Below are positions 17,898 to 26,470 of a stretch of DNA of 34,193 nt, piece after piece. The notes below the pieces were generated by a model. It had not been told where the DNA came from. It ran no database searches and saw only the letters and a program-made list of their open reading frames with translations. The position numbers and the translations under genes were made by a program. Location of the stretch: positions 1 through 34,193 of the forward strand of contig JABIYX010000096.1 of assembly GCA_018666575.1 (NCBI GenBank), given 5' to 3'. Position 1 is the first letter of the stretch; every line of letters starts with the position of its first letter. This stretch comes from Methanobacteriota archaeon (GTDB taxonomy: Archaea > Thermoplasmatota > Poseidoniia > Poseidoniales > Poseidoniaceae).

Positions 17898-19123
17898 CCA
17901 TCCATGAGAAGTTCTTCAACTCGGGGCGCCACCTTTTCCATGTATGCACGCATGTTACGGCACACACGATCACTATCGTGATTGAAGAAGTCGAACCATG
18001 CCATGACTCGGTCTTGTGGATGAAAACGTTCGACCAACTGCTGAGCCACATCTTCGACATTTCCGATGAGCGCGTTTTGCGCAGCATTTTGCACCTTAGT
18101 CGGATCAATTGTTCCTTCAAGGGCATTCCAATAAGCGCTGAGAGACATCTCTGCTTCATGTTGTGCCGCCAATCGTTGCTCATCAGAAGTCAATCCTCCC
18201 TCATCATTGAGGAATACAAAACTGGTACGAGGCATATCCGAACGCTTCCATTCACCACCTTCTGCATGGAAGCATTCACGCATGCGATCATGCGTTGCAT
18301 CAATGACCTCAGGTTGGGTGATGGAGAGGTTAAACACACGTACTGGGAGATATTTATTGACAAATACTTGCGCTTTAGGATCATGTGTTCCAGCAACTAA
18401 TACCAATTGTTTACGATCGAATTCGTTGGGAACGATTCGAATATCTTCGAATACATATCTTCGATCGATAGCAATCGAATCATCTGATGAACCATGTGCG
18501 TTTTGCACCTTTTCCCAGTCCTCATCACTACGGAAGTTATCACGAGTAAGAACCGTTGAGCGAATGTCGTTGGAATGAATCACATCGCCTCTGAGTAGTC
18601 TGAGAAAGATTTCACTTGCTTCCAGGAAGATTTGACCACGCAAGGCTGGCCAAGCTGCTTCTTCGGTTGGAGTTCGTGGAACAATTCCATATGGCCGAGC
18701 CATGAACTCAAATCGGCCTGCTGAAAACCCAACATGAAGTTTTCTCGTATCGCCTTTAGCACCAAGGATTGTCAACGTATTGGCAATACGTTCGGCTTGG
18801 GCAATAGGCCCACCCGAAGCAAGAATTGAAACAACTGCACTACCGATCTCGATTGAACTGGTCTGTCCAAACGATTCCAATGCCAGTTGTGGGAAGTCCG
18901 TACAGAGTCCAACCTCGCCTTTCCAATGTGGAACAACAGGTTTGCTGTTTGATTTCTGGGTCTCAGTAGAGAGGTGAGCTTGCGCAATCCAGCCCACACC
19001 AAAGCCAAGTTCATCAGCGAGTTTGAGTTGTTGAAAGTAGTTTTTCAGCATCGTCTGCTCAGAAGGAATGTGCCCCTCATGGTCAGGAGTTTGACTTATG
19101 GAGAAGAAAATATCATGTTCCAT
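17894..19123 (-). CDS. Luciferase-like (LLM class) flavin-dependent monooxygenase
   Basis: QLKLADELGFGVGWIAQAHLST, IEIGSAVVSILASGGPIAQAERIANTLTILGAKGDTRKLHVGFSAGRFEFMARPYGI, NALIGNVEDVAQQLVERF. Start at ATG 19123 (MEHDIFFSIS). Confidence 0.8.
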   Translation of the reverse strand: MEHDIFFSISQTPDHEGHIPSEQTMLKNYFQQLKLADELGFGVGWIAQAHLSTETQKSNSKPVVPHWKGEVGLCTDFPQLALESFGQTSSIEIGSAVVSILASGGPIAQAERIANTLTILGAKGDTRKLHVGFSAGRFEFMARPYGIVPRTPTEEAAWPALRGQIFLEASEIFLRLLRGDVIHSNDIRSTVLTRDNFRSDEDWEKVQNAHGSSDDSIAIDRRYVFEDIRIVPNEFDRKQLVLVAGTHDPKAQVFVNKYLPVRVFNLSITQPEVIDATHDRMRECFHAEGGEWKRSDMPRTSFVFLNDEGGLTSDEQRLAAQHEAEMSLSAYWNALEGTIDPTKVQNAAQNALIGNVEDVAQQLVERFHPQDRVMAWFDFFNHDSDRVCRNMRAYMEKVAPRVEELLMDG

Positions 19124-19183
19124 ACGTCTCACCTGTTCTTGCCACTGAATCAAAGGACATAACCCGTTCGACGCTCATCTGAC

Positions 19184-20005
19184 CTATTTCTCAATGTTCG
19201 TAAGAGCGTGTAACCGCTTCTTCAAGAGAGCAGGAGTTTCGATTCCAAGTTGCATAAACAAATGCATTGTATCTGAAAGAAGAAGAAGTGCATCATCAAA
19301 GCGAGTCTCTATTTCTGCAAGGTCAGCCAATCCCCAACTCGCAACAAGATGGCCTGCAGGATGTTCCATCGATTTGGCGATATCAAGACTCTCTTGATAC
19401 ATTTCAGAAGCGGTTGCAAGTTCGCCGAGGCTGGCTTGAGCATGCGCTACATCCGCCATTGCTTCCATCTGAAGAACATCATTTTGGTTGTTTACAGCAA
19501 GTTCTAGCCTTCGAGTATCATGAATAATAGCAGTCTCCCAATCCTCATTTGCTCGTGAGCAGCGAGAGAGTACGGCCAATCCGAAGATGATTCCTTCCTT
19601 ATCGTCTAATTTCTCTCTCAAGGTAAGTGAGCGGCGTACAGAGGTCTGTGCGCCATCAATGTCATCAATTGAAAGAAGCATGAGTGCGTGATGATGAAGA
19701 ACTCCAGCAGCAAGAGCATCACCGTTTTCAATTGATTCTGATTTGAACGCAAGTTCAGCCACATCATCGATTGAGCCTTGATTTCGCTTCAACATTTCAA
19801 AGCGTGCCCATCCTTTCTCGACATCGTCTTTCGCAACAACACCTGCATGTTCGACTAATCTCTCGAGGAGATCATAATCTCCTATGGATTCAACAAGCGG
19901 AAGAATTCCAAGTGCAAGGGAGGTGTTGATGGATTCCATGGCCCCTCCTTGGGTAAGCATTGAAACAATTTCTTGTGCTTGTTCGGGAGTGATCTCTTCT
20001 GCCAT
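19184..20005 (-). CDS. TPR-like helical repeat protein
   Basis: ALAAGVLHHHALMLLSIDDIDGAQTSVRRSLTLREKLDDKEGI, VAHAQASLGELATASEMYQESLDIAKSMEHPAGHL: TPR-like pattern. Confidence 0.65.
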   Translation of the reverse strand: MAEEITPEQAQEIVSMLTQGGAMESINTSLALGILPLVESIGDYDLLERLVEHAGVVAKDDVEKGWARFEMLKRNQGSIDDVAELAFKSESIENGDALAAGVLHHHALMLLSIDDIDGAQTSVRRSLTLREKLDDKEGIIFGLAVLSRCSRANEDWETAIIHDTRRLELAVNNQNDVLQMEAMADVAHAQASLGELATASEMYQESLDIAKSMEHPAGHLVASWGLADLAEIETRFDDALLLLSDTMHLFMQLGIETPALLKKRLHALTNIEK

Positions 20006-20037
20006 GGTGTCGCCAGAATCATCCGCGTCAAGAACCT

Positions 20038-21057
20038 ATGGATTCTGCTGATGAAGGGCTGTATATTGATAATGTAGAATTGTTTCCTCTTATTATGGGT
20101 CGTTTCGATGGAGCACTTCAGGGGGTTATGTTAGTCACCCTATTGCTGCTGTTTCCAATCACAATCCAACTCTTGGTTCAACAAGATGAGAGCCCATTAT
20201 GGCGAACAGTCATCGTCGAAATCGAATCCGAACAAGAAGACAATGGAACAGACGCGCGTACTGAATCATTGTCCCGAGAAGATGTCGCCCGTATTGCAAC
20301 GTTCAACATCAAAGTATTCGGAGAAACAAAGATGGGGAAGGCAGAGGTTGTCGCAGAATTAGTCGAAATAGTTCATCGTTTCGACATGGTTGTTGTACAA
20401 GAAATCAAGGACATTGATTCAACTGTACCGTATGACTTTTTGGATGCCATCAACCAATACGGAAACGAAACCTACGCAATGGTTCTGAGTGAACGTTCTG
20501 GACTTCAAGAAGACGATAGTGGAAGTCAGGAACAATATGCATTTTATTATCGTGAGTCTGTCTTTGTTCCAATCGAATCATGGCTACACAATGATTCAGC
20601 GGATGATTCCTTCCAGCGTGAACCCTTCATTGCAAACTTTGGAATGATGAATCTCAACAACACCATCACTGAAAATATGACTTTTATCACAGTCCATACC
20701 AAGCCTGCTGAAGCAGTGAATGAAACCTCAGCGTTGCATGATGTTGTTGAAACATATTTGGAGAACCGTACGCAAGAGCACATTATTTTACTTGGAGATT
20801 TCAATGCAGACTGTAGTTATGCATCAACATATGAATTGAATCAACTTTCCCTACGCCAACCACAATACTTGTGGGTCGTACCAGATTCTGCAGACACTGC
20901 GTATTCCTCAAGCAGCCACTGTGCATATGATCGAGTTGTCATGACCGGGGATATCGATGGACGATTCTTTGGCCGCTGGGGTGTTGATAGGGATATGTCA
21001 GGTTCGAACGTTTCAGACCATTACCCCGTTTGGTTCGATTTAGACCGCATCGATTAA
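20038..21057 (+). CDS. DNase I-like endonuclease (EEP superfamily) with N-terminal membrane anchor/signal
   Basis: TM GVMLVTLLLLFPITIQLLV; ATFNIKVFG; EQYAFYYRE; HTKPAEAVNETSALHDVVETYLE; LLGDFNADCSYAS; WVVPDSADTAYSSSSHCAYDRVVMTGD; SDHYPVWFDLD. Confidence 0.88.
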   Translation: MDSADEGLYIDNVELFPLIMGRFDGALQGVMLVTLLLLFPITIQLLVQQDESPLWRTVIVEIESEQEDNGTDARTESLSREDVARIATFNIKVFGETKMGKAEVVAELVEIVHRFDMVVVQEIKDIDSTVPYDFLDAINQYGNETYAMVLSERSGLQEDDSGSQEQYAFYYRESVFVPIESWLHNDSADDSFQREPFIANFGMMNLNNTITENMTFITVHTKPAEAVNETSALHDVVETYLENRTQEHIILLGDFNADCSYASTYELNQLSLRQPQYLWVVPDSADTAYSSSSHCAYDRVVMTGDIDGRFFGRWGVDRDMSGSNVSDHYPVWFDLDRID

Positions 21058-21069
21058 GGCGGTAGGAAA

Positions 21070-21900
21070 ATGCATCGAATTGCTTCAATTCCTGCACGTA
21101 TCAACATCATTGGTGAACATACAGATTACGCAGGAGGGCTCTCTTTTGCATTTGCAGCACCTCAACGCCTTACGTTGAAAGCAACAGCGATAAAAGAAGG
21201 ATTTGAAGGTGAAAGTACGGTTATTACTCTTTGGAAAGAGGCTAATGGATGGCCGGCTCAACTAACCGTAACAAGCGAGATTCCCATCGGAGCTGGAATG
21301 TCTTCTTCTGCTGCCCTGTGTTTGGCAATCGTTCTGTGCGTTAACAAAGACATTGATGCGTTCCAAGCATGTCGTGAAGCACAACGAATCGAACATGTCG
21401 TGCTCGGGACGAAGTGCGGCTTGCTCGACCAAATGGCAATGATGTATTCCAAACCAAACCATGCAGTCTTGATCGATTTCACAAACCATACAACCAACCT
21501 TTACCCTTTATCTGAATCACATGTGTTCAAACTTATTGATTCTGGAATTCATAGAAGATTGGGAGAAGTTGACTATCGGACATCTGCTGATGAACAGACC
21601 AAGAACATACATGTCGGTGAGGAGAATGAACGCGTTATGAATGCAATTGAAGCCTCTTCCGTTGAATTGGGATTGCTTCTCAATGCATCTCACGAATCAT
21701 TACGTACCATTGGAGTGAGTTTGGAAGAAGTAGATCAACAAGTTACGGCACTTCAGAACACGCCTGGAGTTCTCGGAGCACGGATGATGGGCGGTGGATT
21801 TGGAGGGATGATTCTCGTGCTTGTAGAACATGAGGAAATCTTACCGGAAGCAGCCCATGTGCAAGCATCAGAGGCTGGTTTTGTTCAGGAATTCTTCTAA
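21070..21900 (+). CDS. GHMP kinase, galactokinase-like, compact
   Basis: PARINIIGEHTDYAGGLSFAFA, PIGAGMSSSAAL, KCGLLDQMAMM, GARMMGGGFGGMILVLV; 276 aa, shorter than typical GalK. Confidence 0.83.
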   Translation: MHRIASIPARINIIGEHTDYAGGLSFAFAAPQRLTLKATAIKEGFEGESTVITLWKEANGWPAQLTVTSEIPIGAGMSSSAALCLAIVLCVNKDIDAFQACREAQRIEHVVLGTKCGLLDQMAMMYSKPNHAVLIDFTNHTTNLYPLSESHVFKLIDSGIHRRLGEVDYRTSADEQTKNIHVGEENERVMNAIEASSVELGLLLNASHESLRTIGVSLEEVDQQVTALQNTPGVLGARMMGGGFGGMILVLVEHEEILPEAAHVQASEAGFVQEFF

Positions 21901-23844
21901 TCGTTCCAGACGCTCAGGTGTACCCATGTCCCAGAACTTGGTATTGTCAATATACGCATTGGCTTTCATTGACATTCGGGGATAGACTGTTTCTTCCCAA
22001 CTCCATTTTCCCTCTTTCCCATGTTCGAGAAGAACGGATTTCTCTACGACACTGGTCCCTGATTCATATCCATTGAATTCTGAAGGAGGAGTTCCGCTTT
22101 TATCGTATTGTGAAATTCTCCCATCTACATGGAGAAGATTCATCTCACTGTGTTCAGTTGTCACTGTAAGTGTCAATGGAGAGGATGTCCGTTCGTGGTG
22201 AGCAACGATTGCAGCATAATCGATTGGATGGAAATCATCACCCCAGAGTAAGATAAACTTGTCCTGAAGAAGATGTCGAGCATTCCACAGCGCACCACCA
22301 GTTCCGAGAGGTTCTGGTTCCTGATAGAATGTTAGAGCCATTCCTTCGTGTCGAAATCCATTGAATTGTTCACCTAAGTGTCCTGTTAGAATCAATGCTT
22401 CCATGCAACCTTGCCGTCCAGCCCAGTCAAGAATATGAGAAAGAATAGGTTTTCCAGACACCTCGATCAATGATTTGGGCATTTGTTCTGTCAGTTCTCC
22501 AAGCCGAGTGCCTAAACCACCTGCTAAGATGACAACTTGGGGCATACGATGCTTTTTAACAATCTTTGAGTATAACGCACCACTCTCTTTTAGCGTCCGT
22601 TGTTTCGTTTCAAAATCGACATGATAAAGTCCGAATCGTTGGTCATATCCTTCAGCCCATTCGAAGTTATCCATAAGACTCCAATGATAGAATCCACGAA
22701 TGTCCATACCATCAGCAATCGCTTCTCCAGTAATCTGTAAATGACGTCTGATGTGTTCTGGGCGCATATCATCATCATCATCAGCAACTCCATTTTCAGT
22801 CACAATAATTGGAAGATTCAGGCATGAGACCATGTCAAAAGCTCGCCGTAAGCCCTCCGCATACATTGGATACCTGAAATCAGTACGTTCTTCCCATGGA
22901 CGAATCAAGGGGTCAATATCCACCTTTGTTGGCATGAATGGAGTAGCAAGAAGATGCGTGTAGTAATTGACACCAATGAAATCACTGCTCCCTTTCAGAC
23001 CAGGAATCTTCTTTGATCGAATGGCTGAAGGAGCCTTGAATCGTCCTGTCATCAAACCTTTTATCCAACATAGGTTGAACATTCCATCCAGTAAACGTGC
23101 TTGGAATCGATGCAACGGATTCCAGCGTCGGTATGGGTCGAAGAGATTGATGTTCTTTACCAGTCCAATTTGGGCACGTGCCCCATGCTCCATGGATTTC
23201 AGTGCATGATAACAACGTGCGTGAGCAATCATGAGATTCGTTGAGACAATTCTCGTCTTCTTGAAGGAACGTTCGCCTGGAGGAAACTCACCGAGAACAT
23301 ATCCCATCGATGCAAACACAGCGGGTTCGTTGATGGTGCACCACCAATCCACTCGGTCACTCAAGACGCCAAACATTTTCTTCGAGAAACGAATCCAATC
23401 TTCGACATTGTTTTCTTGTTCAAAACCGCCTTTATCATCCCACCAAAGAGGGTGAGTGAAATGATGGAGCGTGGCCATAGGCTGAATGCCTTTTGCTAGA
23501 AGTTGGTCAACAAGGTCAGAGTACCACCGAATTGCATCTTCATCCCAAACCCCCTGTTGAGGCTCAATACGGCTCCATTCTATTGAGAACCTGTAGTGTG
23601 AAACATTCAAGTCTTTAATCAATTGAATGTCTTCTTGTTTTCGATTCCAATGATCGCATGCATCACCGCTAAGTTGACCACTCTTTGAGCGGGATTCAAA
23701 TGCAGACCAATTGTTGGTATTTCCACCTTCGATTTGATGAGAAGCAGTAGCAACACCCCACATGAAATCTGGTGGGAAAAGTCCCCCATTTAGAAGAGAA
23801 GTATAGTCGACTGAGTCCCAATCACGATGTTCTTCAATCCCCAT
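21868..23844 (-). CDS. GH1 beta-glycosidase fused to a C-terminal sugar-1-phosphate nucleotidyltransferase
   Basis: GH1: FMWGVATASHQIEGG, CTINEPAVFA (acid/base), IIVTENGVADDDD (nucleophile), DNFEWAEGYDQRFGLYHVDF. NTase from about 22545: MPQVVILAGGLGTRLGELTEQMPKSLIEVSGKPILSHILDW, QEPEPLGTGGALWNA, LLWGDDFH. Confidence 0.9.
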   Translation of the reverse strand: MGIEEHRDWDSVDYTSLLNGGLFPPDFMWGVATASHQIEGGNTNNWSAFESRSKSGQLSGDACDHWNRKQEDIQLIKDLNVSHYRFSIEWSRIEPQQGVWDEDAIRWYSDLVDQLLAKGIQPMATLHHFTHPLWWDDKGGFEQENNVEDWIRFSKKMFGVLSDRVDWWCTINEPAVFASMGYVLGEFPPGERSFKKTRIVSTNLMIAHARCYHALKSMEHGARAQIGLVKNINLFDPYRRWNPLHRFQARLLDGMFNLCWIKGLMTGRFKAPSAIRSKKIPGLKGSSDFIGVNYYTHLLATPFMPTKVDIDPLIRPWEERTDFRYPMYAEGLRRAFDMVSCLNLPIIVTENGVADDDDDMRPEHIRRHLQITGEAIADGMDIRGFYHWSLMDNFEWAEGYDQRFGLYHVDFETKQRTLKESGALYSKIVKKHRMPQVVILAGGLGTRLGELTEQMPKSLIEVSGKPILSHILDWAGRQGCMEALILTGHLGEQFNGFRHEGMALTFYQEPEPLGTGGALWNARHLLQDKFILLWGDDFHPIDYAAIVAHHERTSSPLTLTVTTEHSEMNLLHVDGRISQYDKSGTPPSEFNGYESGTSVVEKSVLLEHGKEGKWSWEETVYPRMSMKANAYIDNTKFWDMGTPERLERLEEFLNKTSL

Positions 23845-23870
23845 AAAAGCACCACAAAAGCGATATTAAT

Positions 23871-26462
23871 TCACTGGAGGCGTGACCAAGAACCATCGGA
23901 ACCAACGTCCCATTGTTGCAATTCAGTGCTCGCATCCACATACCATCCTGTTTCTCCTTGATTGGTCCCCGGTGCTGCTTGCATAACGCCAATTTGTGTC
24001 GCCTTGACTGCAAGTTCTTCTCTCAGAGAATCCTCAATTTCTGGGGCTGCGTCTGTGGAGACCTTGGGTTGAGGCGTCTTTGATTCAGTTTCTGCTGAGA
24101 CATTCGATTCAGGAGCAGTAGCAGCATCTTCTTCATCATCCTCATACTCGAATTCGTCATCGTATCCATCCCACTCTTCTTCCTTGGAATGACCTCGACG
24201 AATCAAAACGATGAGTACTGCAAAAATCATCAATAAGAAGACAAGACCAATGGACATCGCCGTATTTGTTGATCCAAGAGCACCACCCAAAAGCACAGAT
24301 TCCACATCGAAAAATTGCTGAGAGATTAGACCGCTCCATGCGACAGTACAGGAACGATCAGTACCTGCTTCTTCAAGTTCAATTTCCCATGTATCTGATT
24401 TCACGTGACTGGATTTTCCAGATGAACATGTAATGCTGGTTTGCTCTGGAACAACTTCGACTCGATTTCCTTGGCTGTCCTCTGCCCAAACCATGAGCAA
24501 CGTGACTTCGCCCTGGCTCAATGATTCGTTACTTACGGATGTGAGAACACGAACTGGGTCGCCGGGGAGAATTGACAGTGGAAGAACAATCGAAGCATTT
24601 CCCTGTTGGAGTTCAATCTCATACATTCCAGAAGTCACTCCATCGATTTGCCAATAACCACGTCCTGTGGCAGAAGGTTCGATTGAAACAAATCCAGATT
24701 CCATAAGCTGAACCGATTCTGCTGGAGCTACGTTTCCGTGTACGTCAACAATCTCTACGTATAGATCACTTGGAACGCCAACTTTGATCGTCATAGATTC
24801 TCCAGCATCTGTTGCCAGTGTATTCTCAGAACCTGTCACGACATTGATGCGAACAGCAGCAAATACGCCATCAGCATTTGCTCGGATTTCATGTTCACCA
24901 ACCTGAGTAGGATACCATTTACCATTTGACATGAGTAAATCGAGTGTTGCATCAACGCCATCGATGGTCCAATTGACAGCAACAAATGAGATTGTGTTAC
25001 CATATGAATCAGTAAATACGGGATTAAATTGTAGATAGGAATCAGCAGGAATTTCGGTTCCTGATTCTGGTAGAAGGATAAATGCCAATCGACCTGGTTC
25101 AACCATTTCTTGATAATCACATTGATGTAAAACACCTGTTGAATTATCGAAATATGTCGCTGAAAAGCGAATAGTTTCCGTCAATTTAGGAGTAAATGTA
25201 GCGTAAGAAGAGAAAATTTCCGCAGTTGATTGATCATTACTCGTCTTGTTGAGCGTCCCATTCACCTGCCATACATTTCCAAATGCATCAGTTGCTTCAT
25301 GGACTAAGGCCACTTGAGACCCAGCAGATAATCGAGGTAAACTTGCCACAAGTTGTGTGGATACTGCAGCACCATGATTGACCGTTACTTCCTTTGAAGC
25401 AGCGACATCTGAATCAACAACTTCCATTGTAAACGATCCGACCTTTCCAGGAGTCCAGTGCACTTCATCACCAACCTGGGCTACGGCTCCGTTACCGACG
25501 CTCCAGTTTCCAATTGGAACAGGAACTGGAGAAGTATAACCCGATGAATCGGTACGAACTGCATCTAAACGATACACTTCTCCAGATTGATATGATTCTT
25601 GATCAGGTACAATTTGAATGGATACAATTGCAGCATCTGCAGGAATGACACGAATGGTTTCGTTACCAAATACAGACCCTGCACGGACGCTAATGTTCCA
25701 AATTCCTGGGGCAGTTGCGAAGAAGAAGCCTTCAGTTGTAATGCTGCCATTCTCTGCAGTCCAAGCTTTCATTCCTGCAAGAGTATCATTCATCTCTTGA
25801 CCAAATGAGTCAACCAATGATGGGCTGAGTAGAACGCCGAATCCACTTCGAATCACAAGATTCTCTTCAAAAATAAATTCGTATGGATCTCCTGCAATGG
25901 CTTCCATTGTCACCTGCTGTTCCATTTGATCGAAACGAGCAACTACTTCGTAGAGCCCGAGTGTTGGAGGGGTCCATAGGGGCTGTCCTTGACCAACATA
26001 TTCCCCATCAACGCTCCATACAACACCTTGTCCTGTTCGAGGATTCCCATGGGAATCCAGTAGGTTTGCTTGGAGTTGATATGGCTGTTTAGCTTGTGGC
26101 GAATTTGCCGTATTGATTTCAATTGACTGTCCCCAACCAGCTTCAACGGTCACAACAACAGTATCGTTGAATCCGGCATGTTCTGCACGAAGAGTTACTT
26201 GACCTGCTGACCATGGGAAAAAGAGGCCACCTGCTTCAACAGTACCATTTGTCGATGACCACATAATCTCGCCTTCAACAACGTTGTTCAATGCATCATA
26301 GATGGTGGCATCCAATTGTAGAACACCATCCGAAGATATGGAAGTTGAAGGCGTTGTGATAACAACTTGTGCGGCAGGACCTGCTGCTGCAACAGGAAGA
26401 CTCGCAAATGGAACGAACATCAACAGAATGCACAAAAGCAATGCAGACTGTTTTGAACTCAT
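23871..26462 (-). CDS. Secreted multi-Ig-like surface protein with C-terminal TM and acidic tail
   Basis: Signal MSSKQSALLLCILLMFVPFASLPVAAA; repeated Big-like modules (VWSVDGEYVGQGQPLWTPPTLGLYEVVARF etc.); TM AMSIGLVFLLMIFAVLIVLIRRG; acidic tail; C-term GWYVDASTELQQWDVGSDGSWSRLQ. Start at ATG 26462. Confidence 0.85.
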   Translation of the reverse strand: MSSKQSALLLCILLMFVPFASLPVAAAGPAAQVVITTPSTSISSDGVLQLDATIYDALNNVVEGEIMWSSTNGTVEAGGLFFPWSAGQVTLRAEHAGFNDTVVVTVEAGWGQSIEINTANSPQAKQPYQLQANLLDSHGNPRTGQGVVWSVDGEYVGQGQPLWTPPTLGLYEVVARFDQMEQQVTMEAIAGDPYEFIFEENLVIRSGFGVLLSPSLVDSFGQEMNDTLAGMKAWTAENGSITTEGFFFATAPGIWNISVRAGSVFGNETIRVIPADAAIVSIQIVPDQESYQSGEVYRLDAVRTDSSGYTSPVPVPIGNWSVGNGAVAQVGDEVHWTPGKVGSFTMEVVDSDVAASKEVTVNHGAAVSTQLVASLPRLSAGSQVALVHEATDAFGNVWQVNGTLNKTSNDQSTAEIFSSYATFTPKLTETIRFSATYFDNSTGVLHQCDYQEMVEPGRLAFILLPESGTEIPADSYLQFNPVFTDSYGNTISFVAVNWTIDGVDATLDLLMSNGKWYPTQVGEHEIRANADGVFAAVRINVVTGSENTLATDAGESMTIKVGVPSDLYVEIVDVHGNVAPAESVQLMESGFVSIEPSATGRGYWQIDGVTSGMYEIELQQGNASIVLPLSILPGDPVRVLTSVSNESLSQGEVTLLMVWAEDSQGNRVEVVPEQTSITCSSGKSSHVKSDTWEIELEEAGTDRSCTVAWSGLISQQFFDVESVLLGGALGSTNTAMSIGLVFLLMIFAVLIVLIRRGHSKEEEWDGYDDEFEYEDDEEDAATAPESNVSAETESKTPQPKVSTDAAPEIEDSLREELAVKATQIGVMQAAPGTNQGETGWYVDASTELQQWDVGSDGSWSRLQ

Positions 26463-26470
26463 CGAATCAC

